A DNA stretch of 17,500 bases from Actinidia chinensis (lineage: Eukaryota > Streptophyta > Magnoliopsida > Ericales > Actinidiaceae). The notes beneath the pieces were generated by a model. The model was not told the DNA's origin. It worked only from the letters and a program-made list of their open reading frames with translations, and made no database searches. Numbering within the stretch: the first letter of the stretch is position 1; each line of letters begins with the position of its first letter. Below are positions 1 through 8,882 of this stretch, piece after piece. The stretch lies in assembly GCA_009663005.1 (NCBI GenBank), contig CM018895.1, positions 20,197,548-20,215,047 on the forward strand. The letters are read 5' to 3'. A program made the translations under genes and the position numbers.

Positions 1-48
1 TATTTGCTTATGTGGTCGGATCTGGGTTTGACCGGGGCATGACATGTA

Positions 49-1335
49 GCACGAGGGTATAGTCAAGAAGAAGGAATATAATTTGATAAATCATTTACTC
101 CCGTAGCTAAATTAGAAGGTATATGAATGCTACTTGCGTTTGCATGCTATATCAACTTCAAACTATACCAAATGGATATAAATATGCATTTTTAAATGTA
201 TACATTACTAAGAAGGTATCTGTTGCATAACTTCCAGGCTTTGAGAATCATGAATTTCCGAACCACGTATATAAGCTTTTAAAAGCACTCTATGAATTAA
301 AGAAAACTCCAAGAGCTTGGTGTGAAAGACTAAGTGAGTTTTTAAATGAAAATGACTTTATTCAAGAAAAAAAAATTACACCTTATTCGTAAAAATTAAA
401 AATAAAGACATACTTATTGTGCAAATATATGTAGAGGACATTATATTTGGTGCTACTAATGATATTATGTGCAAGGATTTTACTAAGTGTGTGCGAGTTC
501 AACTTCTTCCTTAGACTACAAATCAAGTAATCAAGTGAGATAAATTATACAAACCAACCAAAATATATAAATGAGTTGATCAAATGTTTCAGCATGATGA
601 GAGCCATTAGCTACCCCGATGAGCACATCTATAAAGCTTGACAAGACAACAACGCTAAAAATGTAGATGAAAAAATCTATTGAGGTATCATTGGATCTCT
701 ACTCTATTTAACTGAAAGTAGACCCGATATCATGCTTAGTGTATGCATATGTGCTAGATTTCAATCATGCCCTAAAGAATCACATCTATTGGCCATAAAA
801 TGCATATTTAAATATGTTATAGATATGCAAAATCTAGGTATATTTTATCTAAGAGGAGTTGCCTTTGATTTAAAAGGATAATTAGTACAGACTATGCGGT
901 ATGCAAAGTAGAACAAAAAAGCACAAATGGTACTTTTTAATTTCTAGGACAATCCCTAGTTTCTTGATTTAGCAAGAAACAAAATTCCATCACACTATTA
1001 ACCGCCAATGCTGAATATGTGGCCGCCAAAAGTTGTTGTGCTCAAATGCTTTAGATAAAACAATAAATGGGGGAATATAATTTATATTTTGATTATATTT
1101 CAATCAATTGTGATGATACAAGTGCTATAATGTTGTCTAAGAATCCCATATAACATTCTAGAACAAAGCACAATGAGATTCGATATCATTTTCTAAGAGA
1201 TCACATCCAAAAAAGGAATATTGAACTTATATATATGCACACCGATAAGCAATAGGCAGATATTTTTATAAAATCACTTGATAAGAAAGATTTTATTTCA
1301 TGAGACGTGAACTTAATATGTCTCAACCAATGTGA
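49..1335 (+). pseudogene. Decayed Ty1/copia (SIRE/Maximus-like) pol: reverse transcriptase and RNase H
   Basis: This is the 3' part of a retrotransposon polyprotein that once copied element RNA into DNA. Reading across frameshifts gives the copia RT signature: FTPVAKLEG (about 97-120), LLAFACYINFKLYQMDI (about 128-180), AFLN, LPGFENHEFPNHVYKL (about 232-278), LKALYELKKTPRAWCERL (about 280-330) and an active-site box YVED at 428-439. The family motif is YVDD, so the first catalytic Asp is replaced. SRPDIMLSVC (about 719-748) and the RNase H part follow, with AEYVAAKSCCAQ (about 1010-1045), HSRTKHNEIRYHFLRDH (about 1155-1205), an ADIF block and the terminal RRELNMSQP before TGA 1333-1335. Many in-frame stops (for example near 90 and 120) and shifts near 185 and 370 show it is dead. 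The SIRE assignment rests on remembered family motifs and on the extra ORF downstream. The 5' half (gag, protease, integrase) lies outside the window. Confidence 0.9.
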
Positions 1336-2131
1336 ATATATTTTGATTTCTTAATTAAATTCATAATACTTGAGTTAGTAGGAATTGAGAAAGAATAGTT
1401 TAAATCAAAATTTATTCTATATGAATAAATTTAATTGATCTAATATAAGTTTATTGATCGACAAAAATGTGCATAGAAGTCTCAAATTTTGAGATACATG
1501 AAATTGATTCATAGAATTATATTTTATAGTTGTTTTATGTAAGTGTGACTTGTGTGAAGAAAAAAAATGAGCAGTAAGATCAAACTTAAGTCAAAATTCC
1601 TTACTGTCAAATTTTGCAGATATAGTAGGAACTTCATTTGATCGAACTTGAAGTTTGGTTGATCGAAGTTGCTAAATTAAAAGGTCATGTATACATTAAA
1701 AAGAACATTAATTGAGTCCTAGAAAACCTATTTCTCTTAAATACTAATATCTTATAAACACTTATCTATTACTCTCTCTCTTTACCTCACTAAAGAAAAC
1801 ACAACCCATACAATTCTCTCAAAATGTTTCATCAAATTAGTGTTCTTCAACTTCCAATTTTCCTGATTCACTCAACCTCTTGGAAGTTCGATCGACAAAT
1901 CGCAAAAATATTGTTGACCGAATTCACAACTTTGATCTACTGAAGTAGCAGAAACTACGGGATAAGAGGGAGGGATAGAGTTTCAAATGTTTTCAAGCTT
2001 CAATTTCTTACCCTTTTTAGCTTCTATCAGATTCCTCGAGGACATCTATCTCTTTTATCTCATTATAAATAAACCCTATACCTATTCCTTATCATCATAT
2101 CAAAATCTCTCAAACCCTAGATCAAAAGTCT
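1336..2131 (+). other. Non-coding linker between pol and the downstream ORF
   Basis: This AT-rich stretch of about 800 bp has no supportable coding sequence. It contains GATCGAA/TTGATCGAAG-like short palindromic motifs (about 1638-1670 and 1884-1925) of the same kind that fill the LTRs in this window, then a TATA-like box and a CT-rich run (see separate entry). A leader ends in CTCAAACCCTAG just before the first ATG of the downstream ORF. SIRE-type elements have such a spacer between pol and their extra ORF. The short frame starting at 1987 has no recognisable content and I do not call it a gene. Confidence 0.6.
1753..1790 (+). promoter_or_regulatory. Putative internal promoter (TATA box plus CT-rich initiator) for the downstream ORF
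   Basis: TATAAA lies at 1753-1758 and is followed within about 10 bp by a pyrimidine-rich run (TATTACTCTCTCTCTTTACC, about 1767-1786). This is the usual layout of a plant TATA promoter with a CT-rich start region. It sits downstream of GATCGAA-type palindromes and about 375 bp before the ATG at 2132. The same order (palindromes, then TATAAA, then leader) is seen in the LTR promoters here. Function is inferred from layout only, and AT-rich DNA can give a TATA box by chance. Confidence 0.35.
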
Positions 2132-3519
2132 ATGATTTTTCAGACCATGATGCATCCGAGAACCAAGCACGCATCGAACGATCCAAGAGGTGAGAATACC
2201 AATCCTAAACCTCAAATGGAGTTCAAACCACAACTATTCAAGAACAGGAAAATCCAAAAGACATGGCTATCCGAGTTCAAAGAAAGGCCAATCATCACGG
2301 GAAGGAAATTTAAGAAAAATTTCCCACTCAAGTACTACAAGAAAATGTTGGTGCCATTGGAACCTCTTGGATGGAATGGATGGCATCCTCTTCCAACGGA
2401 CATGTACTCAAACTTGGTAAGGGTTTTCTACTGCAACTGAGAAGTAGGAAACCTAGATAATATTGTGTACACAATTGACTCAAATGTTAGAGGGAAATAT
2501 ATAGTCCTCAATCCCACGATCTTATCTAAGATCACAGGGATTGTTAATGCTAGGGACTACATCTTTTTCAACAAGTCAAGCCAACTTGATCAATATGTGA
2601 GTTAAAAACATATGAATAAAATGATCTCCATAAATGGAATATTAAAAGCCACACAAACCAAGGATATGATAAAGGAATTCAGACTATTCCATACATCACT
2701 TACAATATAATTTCTAAGAAGAGACATTATAATCAAGTGACAACTACGATAGAAGAGCCTCATAATCTAAACTATATAATTCTAAATGAGATTGCTAATA
2801 TGAGAAACCATAGTAGTCGAGCCCTACATTTTGGTGCTCTCTTGACTAAAATTTTCAAACACTTTAGAGTCAAGTTTAACAACCAAATCAATCAATATAT
2901 AGGTGGACGTTTTCCTAAACAAATGATAAAAAGAGAGACAAGTGTGTTCTCCTCCGATAAGGAAGAAGAAGAAAGAAGTCACAGTGATATGGAGGTTGCA
3001 GGAAACTTTGAGGATCTTCCCCCACAAACCGAGGAAACTTATGAGGAACTAAGCACTCAAGTGTTCCAACTCCAAATACAAGAAAAGGAAACGATGCAGT
3101 GGGAGAATCTTATGCAAGAAAGGCTTTCATCGCAATACGTGCATTCGACATGATTCTTGGAGTACTTTGGAAAGCTCAATGCCATAATGAAACGCGTGGA
3201 GCAGCGCCAAGAGAAGTAAGTAGAATATTTTGAGCAAATAGAGTAACGCCAAGAGAAGAAGGAAAGATACATTGAGAGGCTCGGTGACTTGTACGAGAAC
3301 TTGTATGAGCAGCAAATCAACTTCAATAAGCAATACAACGATAGGATGACCAACATGGAAACTCAGCTTTAGTATCTCTAGTTCACAACTCATCCTCCAG
3401 CTGATTTTCCTCTTCCTCCTCCTCCTACACCATTCGATGCCCCTAGCTCTTCATACCGGCCTTCTTGACCTGGACCTATTGATGATTCCCTGAAGGGGGA
3501 GAAGATTTTAGTTTTTTGA
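2132..3519 (+). pseudogene. Broken extra ORF of a SIRE-like element (plant transposon protein type, with coiled coil)
   Basis: The frame starts at ATG 2132 (a second ATG lies at 2147). It runs through TGA 2438 and TAA 2603, shifts once near 2700, and continues in one frame to TGA 3517-3519 through stops at 3151, 3217, 3244, 3370, 3379 and 3466. If continuous it would be about 460 residues. The N-terminal half has GWHPLPTDMYSNLVRVFY and, later, GKYIVLNPTILSKITGI. After the shift come YNIISKKRHYNQV and HFGALLTKIFKHFRV. This order resembles the plant family often labelled 'putative plant transposon protein' (I recall PF20167), found near SIRE-type pol genes. The C-terminal part is rich in Glu/Gln/Lys with heptad-like spacing (about 3160-3366), followed by a proline-rich tail (about 3391-3440). 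Its biochemical role is unknown. It lies in the same orientation as pol, between pol and the 3' LTR. Family assignment is from memory and unverified. Confidence 0.72.
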
Positions 3520-3852
3520 TTTAATTTTTTTAAACAAATTTCTGATCATTTAAAATTTTTGTTTTAAAAGAATGTGGTTTGTTTTTTAATCTATCTTAGT
3601 GTTTGATATGCTCCTTTTACATGCCATGTTGCTGTGAGTGTGGATACATATGCCATGTTGCCATTCTTCTTAATATGCTTACTAAGTATCCCTTGATTCT
3701 ATGTTTATATAATAAGCTTAAAATATTAAAACATAAGAACAAGTTAAACAAGCACAAAGATAGGGGATGTTTGAATAAAGGGGAGCATGTAAATTTTAAA
3801 ACAAGAATATGATTTTCAAAAATAGTTGTGTCATCATAAAAAATGGGGAGCT
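3520..3852 (+). other. 3' non-coding region of the SIRE-like element with repeated polypurine tracts
   Basis: This segment of about 330 bp lies between the last stop of the extra ORF and the 3' LTR. G-rich purine tracts occur at 3492-3504 (GAAGGGGGAGAAG, at the end of the ORF), 3762-3767, 3777-3785 (AAAGGGGAG) and 3838-3850 (AAAAAATGGGGAG). Only the last one directly abuts the LTR and can be the primer for plus-strand synthesis there. The short frame at 3603-3812 has no recognisable content. Confidence 0.6.
3838..3852 (+). promoter_or_regulatory. Polypurine tract of the 3' LTR
   Basis: AAAAAATGGGGAG followed by CT lies immediately before the LTR start TGTTGA at 3853. In LTR retrotransposons a purine tract just upstream of the 3' LTR primes plus-strand DNA synthesis. 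Position and composition fit, although the two pyrimidines between tract and LTR are slightly unusual. Confidence 0.65.
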
Positions 3853-4134
3853 TGTTGAAATAAAGGTTTATTTGAGTTTTGATGATTACAAATGTTTAAC
3901 AATAAGTCAAGTCTAAAAATCACATTAAACAACTTAGAAATACAAGGACCAAAAATAGTGGTCTTGAAAACAATCCTACATATGAATAAAAAAAGATGTT
4001 AAGCTCTTTACAAGTCACGTTAAATATCATTGTGCATATAAAAGAGGTAGAAAAGATAAACCAACTCTTAAACTCAAAATGGATAGTTAACAAACTTAAC
4101 TGATAAAAAGACAAAACACAAATTGCTACTGTCA

Positions 4135-4153
4135 CAAGTTCGGACCGAACTTG
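4135..4153. repeat. 19-bp LTR palindrome
   Basis: CAAGTTCGGACCGAACTTG has 9-bp perfect arms around one central base. It belongs to a family of TTCGG...CCGAA palindromes repeated through the U3 of every SIRE-like LTR in this window. Confidence 0.8.
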
Positions 4154-4347
4154 TATACCGAAGGTTAAATGAAGCACAATTGAACTTCATCAAGTCATCT
4201 ATTAACAGATATGATCACTAGAAAATCGTTAAACTACGACCGAAGTTCACATTCAGTCAACCGAAGGCAAAAGATGCACAACCAATGTTGAAATAGAGAA
4301 CAAGGATACTCACTGGGATAACAGTTAAGACACGACTATAGTTTACA

Positions 4348-4361
4348 TTCGGTCGACCGAA
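4348..4361. repeat. 14-bp perfect LTR palindrome
   Basis: TTCGGTCGACCGAA is its own reverse complement. Diverged versions occur at about 4252-4266 and 4520-4535 in the same LTR, at about 9392, 9500, 9598 and 9700 in the second LTR, and in inverted orientation at about 11460-11870. They could be protein-binding sites or could form hairpins in RNA. Role unknown. Confidence 0.8.
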
Positions 4362-4666
4362 GTGTCGTCCAAAGTATGTAAAGCCAAAATAGAGCAACAT
4401 AAGTGATCTCTATAATTACAGAATAATGTCGATGAAAATAAAAAAGCCCTCGATCAAAGTTTTAAATTCATCAGCCAACAGAGTATGCAAGTCACTGAAA
4501 TTTTAGTTCAAACTCGATCAAAGTTCAAGTCAGTCGACTAAAGTTTTTGATCGAAATTTGAAAAGTTGATCCTACAATCCAAATCAACATCCAACAACTA
4601 AGACTCAATTAGAACGGCTAGATTAAAAGCATTTTTGCTGCAATAACTATAATCGACTTTTGACGA

Positions 4667-4789
4667 GGGGGGGGGGGAGGAGTGGGTGGGTTGGAGAGGG
4701 AGGGAAGGGAAAGAAGTGAATAAGATATAAAGGAGGGGGAAGGAGTCGGGGGGGGGGTGGGGAGAGAATTACTAAGGGAGGGAGAGGGG
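4667..4789 (+). repeat. G-rich low-complexity insertion just upstream of the LTR TATA box
   Basis: About 120 bp consists almost only of G and A with some T. It holds an 11-G run (4667-4677), a 10-G run (4748-4757) and many GGG or longer blocks. The second LTR goes directly from ACTTTTGGC to TTATAAATACAA at the matching place (about 9831-9850), so this tract is extra to LTR1. It ends 1-2 bp before the TATA box. The G-runs could form G-quadruplexes on the + strand. Homopolymer length may be affected by sequencing error. Confidence 0.8.
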
Positions 4790-4790
4790 T

Positions 4791-4798
4791 TATAAATA
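4791..4798 (+). promoter_or_regulatory. LTR1 TATA box
   Basis: TATAAATA is followed by CAATTTTGGG and is conserved at the matching site of the second LTR (9840-9847), in the position expected of the LTR promoter. Confidence 0.65.
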
Positions 4799-5000
4799 CA
4801 ATTTTGGGTTTGTTTGAAAGGTATTGAAGTTTTTAACTTTCTACAATCACTTGTATTCAATATTCCTAAACAAACCTATTTTATCTCTTCATAATTTGCT
4901 TTGTAGTTAACAGTAAATATGATCAAACCGCATTAATTTCTTTAAATTCTTTCTTATTATTCTATTTCTCTTTTCGATTTTTCTGTATCTAAAATCAACA

Positions 5001-5369
5001 TGATGACCATGTTGTTTACTTGTCTATTAACAAATTTCTATAAGATGTCTTTGAATGTACAAAAGATCGTGAGTCACCAATAGCCAACAGGTCAAAACCT
5101 AAACTTTCCAATCTCATTAATAAATAAATAAGCATGTTCTTATATATTCGACACAACTTGTTTGCAGTGCAATTCCAGAATCTTGGGGTCTATTTTGAAC
5201 CCATTTTGATAATTTAAATTGTTCATGTAATAGATTTTATCGTAAAAATTAATATTATAAAAAATTATATTAATCAGATACACATTAATATACATTTAGT
5301 ACTATTTTATAACTTAATAAAGTCAAAAAATTCAATTATAAAGTCTAATCTTTTATATTGTAAACCTCA
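5001..5369. other. AT-rich spacer with no recognised feature
   Basis: This is the DNA between the end of LTR1 and the start of repeat copy A. I find no coding signal, terminal repeat or RNA gene. CAACATG and CATGTTG (4997-5015, 5-bp loop) form a small inverted repeat across the LTR boundary, probably by chance. Confidence 0.5.
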
Positions 5370-5932
5370 TGAGCAGTTTTAATAAATTAAAAAATGTCAA
5401 TACATCACTACTGCCATTGTCAACACATTGTTGTTGGAGAGATAAATTTAATTGTTTAAAAATTAAATTTCATTAATACCAAGTATCTCCATCTGACCAC
5501 CACCTCCGTCCTCGCCAATGTTTCTACTAGACAAATCAACTACATTTTAAAAATTCATTCAAAAAAATTTTTGCTCAAAAAGTCATCATCGGCAACAGGC
5601 CAAAAAGTGGCATCCGGGCACTTTTTGGTAGCCCAAGTTAGTGGTGACGGTGGAAAATAGTAAAAAATTAAAAGAAGCGTAGAAAGTAATAGGAATATTT
5701 TTTTTTATTTTATTAAAAAAGAATTTTAACTTTAAGATTTGGTGACAAACGAATTGTAGCAAGGACTATGAACCATCACTTATGGCTAGAGCTGCTTTTT
5801 CAAAATTGACGAACTCTACTTTCACTTTTTTTCATGGATAACAAGTGCGAATCCAAGTCCACTCAAGCTGGGCTGTAAACAAATCCATAGTGACTCGAGA
5901 CCAAGCCCCACAGTTCCCAAATCAAAACACTT

Positions 5933-6830
5933 GGGATATTTGATAACGTTTTTATTTTTTTTATTTTTTTTATTTGTTTAATTTTTATTTTATTTTGTTT
6001 AATTTTTTGTAAAATAGAAATTAAAAATATTTTTGTGTTCACCTATTTTTAAACTATTTAAAAACAAAATATGTTTGTGTTAACTTTTTTTAAAACTATG
6101 AAAAAAAATGTAGAGGGCGTGGTGTGGAGGAAGTGGGTCGGTTGGAGGTGATGGTGGAGGTGGAGGGGTCTGGTGTTGGAGGTGGAAGGACGGTTGCGTG
6201 GTGATTGGTGGTGGTGGTGGTGGTGGTGGTGGTGGTGGTGGTGGTGGTGGTGGTGGTGGTGGTGGTGGTGGTGGTGGTGGTGGTGGTGGTGGTGGTGGTG
6301 GTGGTGGTGGTGGTGGTGGTGGTGGTGGTGGTGGTGGTGGTGGTGGTGGTGGTGGTGGTGGTGGTGGTGGTGGTGGTGGTGGTGGTGGTGGTGGTGGTGG
6401 TGGTGGTGGTGGTGGTGGTGGTGGTGGTGGTGGTGGTGGTGGTGGTGGTGGTGGTGGTGGTGGTGGTGGTGGTGGTGGTGGTGGTGGTGGTGGTGGTGGT
6501 GGTGGTGGTGGTGGTGGTGGTGGTGGTGGTGGTGGTGGTGGTGGTGGTGGTGGTGGTGGTGGTGGTGGTGGTGGTGGTGGTGGTGGTGGTGGTGGTGGTG
6601 GTGGTGGTGTGGTGGAAAAAATTTAGATAAAAAAATTTTGAATGAAAAAGTTTTATAAACAAAACAAAAATAACTTTTTCTTGTTTTTACTATTTTCAAA
6701 AATAGTGGAAGTTGTTTAGCCTTATTTTTTCATTTATTTTTTTCAACACAAACAAGATTTTGTTTACGTTTATTTTCAAAAACAGAAATTAAACAAAAAA
6801 ATAAAAATTAAACAGTTAACAAACAAGCCC
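5933..6830. mobile_element. MITE-like foldback insertion in copy A (PIF/Harbinger Tourist-like or hAT-like)
   Basis: Copies B and C read straight across this point (AAAACACTTTGGCTTTGAAAT in C), while A carries about 900 bp between AAAACACTT and TTAGCTTTGAAAT. The ends form an imperfect inverted repeat: GGGATATTTGATAACG at left, and GGGCTTGTTTGTTAACTG on the minus strand at right. The flanking T-rich subterminal parts also mirror each other (TTTAATTTTT, TTTGTGTT). The right flank reads TTA, the trinucleotide favoured by PIF/Harbinger elements, but the left flank reads CTT, so the target-site duplication is not clean. No transposase is present. The interior is dominated by the GGT tract. Superfamily is uncertain; insertion relative to B and C is clear. 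Confidence 0.65.
6207..6608 (+). repeat. Uninterrupted (GGT)134 microsatellite
   Basis: There are 402 bp of perfect GGT units with no interruption. They are preceded by about 95 bp of degenerate G/T-rich DNA (6110-6206), which looks like the seed, and followed by a broken GTGGTGG. All reading frames through it (poly-Trp, poly-Gly, poly-Val on +; poly-His, poly-Thr on -) are artefacts of the repeat. A perfect tract this long is either recently expanded or a sequencing or assembly effect. GGT repeats are known to form parallel G-quadruplexes. Confidence 0.97.
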
Positions 6831-7052
6831 TTAGCTTTGAAATATGTTAAATGAATTATTTTTTTCCATGCTAAATAGTTTGTGGTTTTGTGGAGGTTGT
6901 TGGTGCATGAGTACGGGTACTTTTTTTGAAGTTGGAATTTGGACTGCACCAGTTCAAGTTTTTTAAACTTTTAGTCCCTTTGTATATTCCATCTTTAAAA
7001 TTTTAGAACTCAGTAACTTTTAACCCATTAGTATCCACTAGAAATATCATTT

Positions 7053-7066
7053 CACTACAAGAAAAG
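7053..7066 (+). mobile_element. CACTA-type transposon 5' terminus
   Basis: CACTACAAGAAAAG is the hallmark terminal sequence of plant CACTA (En/Spm) elements. It is followed by subterminal DNA (CGCCACAAATAATCACC, then TAAAAAATTTTTGCC) of the type seen in such elements. The interior would lie to the right. Copy C lacks these bases: AAATATC is joined directly to AAAAATAGTCACC near 13040-13060. A matching 3' terminus occurs at 15431-15443. No transposase coding is visible between them. Confidence 0.6.
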
Positions 7067-7612
7067 AAAAAGATTTTTTGCCTCAAGGACGTGCCGCCAC
7101 AAATAATCACCTTTCCGTTGTAAAAAATTTTTGCCCCGGAGGACTAGGTGGCAATTGGTGGGTTTGCAAGAGCTTTTTGCGGTGGCATCAGACCATGGCA
7201 AATACTGTAGCCACACTTTACAATCAATAATCCTAAGTCAAAAAATGAGTCACGATCGACCACTTGAATGATATTGACAGCATCCTTCAAACCTAATGGG
7301 AAAATTGTTACTCGAAAACATAAACCCCTCATGGCTTAAAAATTTTCACCATGGTCTAGTCAAATCTATAGTACCATTAAAAATGATTCTGTCAAATTGA
7401 AATGTTAAAGGATGCACACAAATCATAATATTAAGTCTGCCTAGGCGTCAAAATTGTGGGAAAAACAAATTTTCACTTGGCTGGTAGTTCAGTAGCTATT
7501 TGGTGAGTTAAAAAGAGGATATTCTTATTCAAGGGAAGAATAATGACGGGGGGACATCCTTTCTCTTCCAGATCAGAAGAATATACAACACATCTGCATC
7601 TACATTATCAAT

Positions 7613-8882
7613 CTCCTCTCTCTCCCAACTTTAAAATCTTTCAGATATTTCTAAGTAACATCCCTAATAAACTTGGCATTGGTCCAAAGTCGTGCAGCAT
7701 TAAAGCCTATCATGTCCCTCTCTTCCATCTTTAAAATCTTTCAGATATTTCAAGAAAACATCCCTAATAAACTTGATATTGATCCAAAGTCGTGCAGCAT
7801 TAAAGCCTATCATGTCCCTCTCTCCCATCTTCACAATCTTCCAAATATTTCAAGAACATATCCCTAATAAACTTGATATGATCCAAAGTCGTGAAACACC
7901 AAAGTCTATCATGTCCATCTCTTCCATCTTTAAAATCTTCCAAATATTTCAAGAAAACATCCCTAATAATCTTGACAATGATCCAAAGTCGTGTAGCATT
8001 CATACCCCTCTCCCATCTTTAAAATCTTCCAAATATTTCAAGAAAACATCCCTAATAAATTTGATAGTGATCCAAAGTCGTGCAACACTAAAGTCTATTA
8101 TGTCTCTCTCTTCCATCTCTAAAATCTTCCAGATATTTCGAGGAAACATCCCCATAATCTTGGCAATGATCCAAAGTCGTGTAGCATTCATACCCCTCTC
8201 CCATCTTTAAAATATTTCAAATATTTCAAGGAAACATCCCTAATATAGTTGGTAGTGATCCAAAGTCACGTAGCATCAAAGCCTATCATGTCCCTCTCTC
8301 CCATCTTTAAAATCTTCAAGACATTTCAAGGAAATATCTCTAATAAACTTGGCAATGATCCAAAGTCGTGTAGCATTAAAGCCTATCATGTCCCTCTCTC
8401 CCATCTTTAAAATCTTCAAGATATTTCAAGGAAACATCCTTAATAAACTCGGGAATGATCCAAAGTCGTGCAGCATTAAAGTTTACCATGTCCCTCTATT
8501 CCATCTTTAAAATCTTCCAAATATTTCAAGAAAACATCCCTAATATAGTTGGTAGTGATCCAAAGTCATGTAGCATTAAAGCCTATCCGTCCCTCTCTCC
8601 CATCTTTAAAATCTTCCAAATACTTCAAGAAAACATCCCTAATAATCTTGACAATGATCCAAAGTCGTGTAGCATTAAAGCCTATCATGTCCCTCTCTCC
8701 CATCTTTAAAATATTCAATATATTTCAAGGAAATATCTCTAATAAACTTGGCAATGATCCAAAGTTGTGTAGCATTAAAGTGTATCATGTCCCTCTATTC
8801 CATCTTTAAAATCTTCAAGATATTTCAAGAAAACATCCCTAGTATACTTGGCAGTGATCCAAAGTCGTTTAGCATTAAAGCC
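7613..8882 (+). repeat. Tandem array, about 13 units of a 100-bp repeat
   Basis: The landmark CCATCT recurs at 7725, 7825, 7924, 8013, 8113, 8201, 8301, 8401, 8501, 8600, 8700 and 8800, giving periods of 100, 99, 89, 100, 88, 100, 100, 100, 99, 100 and 100. Each unit holds CATCTTTAAAATCTTC, ATATTTCAAG, AACATCCCTAATA, GATCCAAAGTCGTG and a GCATTAAAGCCTATCATG block. Two short units (89 and 88 bp) share the same deletion after TAGCATT and lie 188 bp apart. The array is cut in its last unit by the LTR starting at 8883. Frames such as IQSRAALKPIMSL repeat in alternating phases because 100 is not a multiple of 3, so they are not genes. Confidence 0.95.

Larger units (their letters stand above)
3853..5000 (+). 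repeat. 3' LTR of the SIRE-like Ty1/copia element (LTR1)
   Basis: The LTR starts TGTTGAAATAAAGG and ends TCTAAAATCAACA, giving a 6-bp terminal inverted repeat TGTTGA/TCAACA that fits the usual TG...CA rule, for a length of 1148 bp. It directly follows the polypurine tract of the element whose pol lies at 49-1335. Large parts match the LTR at 8883 by eye: the first 65 bp, the GATAAAAAGACAAA block, the TTATAAATACAATTTTGGG block and CACTTGTATTCAATA. Similarity is patchy, so the element is old. U3 carries several palindromic TTCGG/CCGAA motifs, a G-rich insertion and a TATA box. The target-site duplication cannot be checked because the 5' end is outside the window. Confidence 0.85.
5370..8882 (+). 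repeat. Segment copy A of a three-copy local duplication
   Basis: This segment matches copies B (10437-11260) and C (12125-14290) in blocks. Shared blocks include AATACATCACTACTGCCATT (about 5398), CTGTAAACAAATCCATAG (about 5872), TTTGAAATATGTTAAAT (about 6836), GTGGTTTTGTGGAGGTTGTT (about 6882), GACTAGGTGGCAATTGGTGG (about 7142), ATCAGACCATGGCAAA (about 7187), ATTGAAATGTTAAAGGATGC (about 7396) and the tandem array from about 7613. Compared with C, copy A has an extra block at about 5470-5840, the MITE at 5933-6830 and the CACTA end at 7053. It lacks about 330 bp near 6970 and about 440 bp near 7380. The + strand is nominal, since no coding direction is known. The right side is cut at 8882 by an LTR. 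It is anonymous repetitive DNA, not a gene. Confidence 0.75.

Noticed and set aside
2824..3393. Minus-strand frames opposite the extra ORF
   Set aside because: Shadows of the plus-strand pseudogene; plus-strand family motifs explain this DNA.
3920..4177. 85-residue hydrophobic minus frame
   Set aside because: Lies inside LTR1; hydrophobicity follows from AT-rich composition, and the frame is not kept in LTR2.
4618..4860. Proline/serine-rich minus frame
   Set aside because: Product of the G-rich low-complexity tract read on the other strand.
6058..6699. Long frames encoding poly-His, poly-Thr, poly-Trp, poly-Gly and poly-Val
   Set aside because: All are translations of the same (GGT)134 tract in different frames; no start context or flanking coding sequence.
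7543..8809. Overlapping frames repeating IQSRAALKPIMSL / IFKIFQIFQENIPN, which look like a repeat protein
   Set aside because: They are readings of the 100-bp tandem array. The period is not a multiple of 3, so the motif jumps frames and hits stops in each; there is no continuous repeat protein.
7613..8882. Regular repeats considered as a CRISPR array
   Set aside because: Units are contiguous 100-bp tandem copies that are similar throughout, with no unique spacers, in a plant repeat context.
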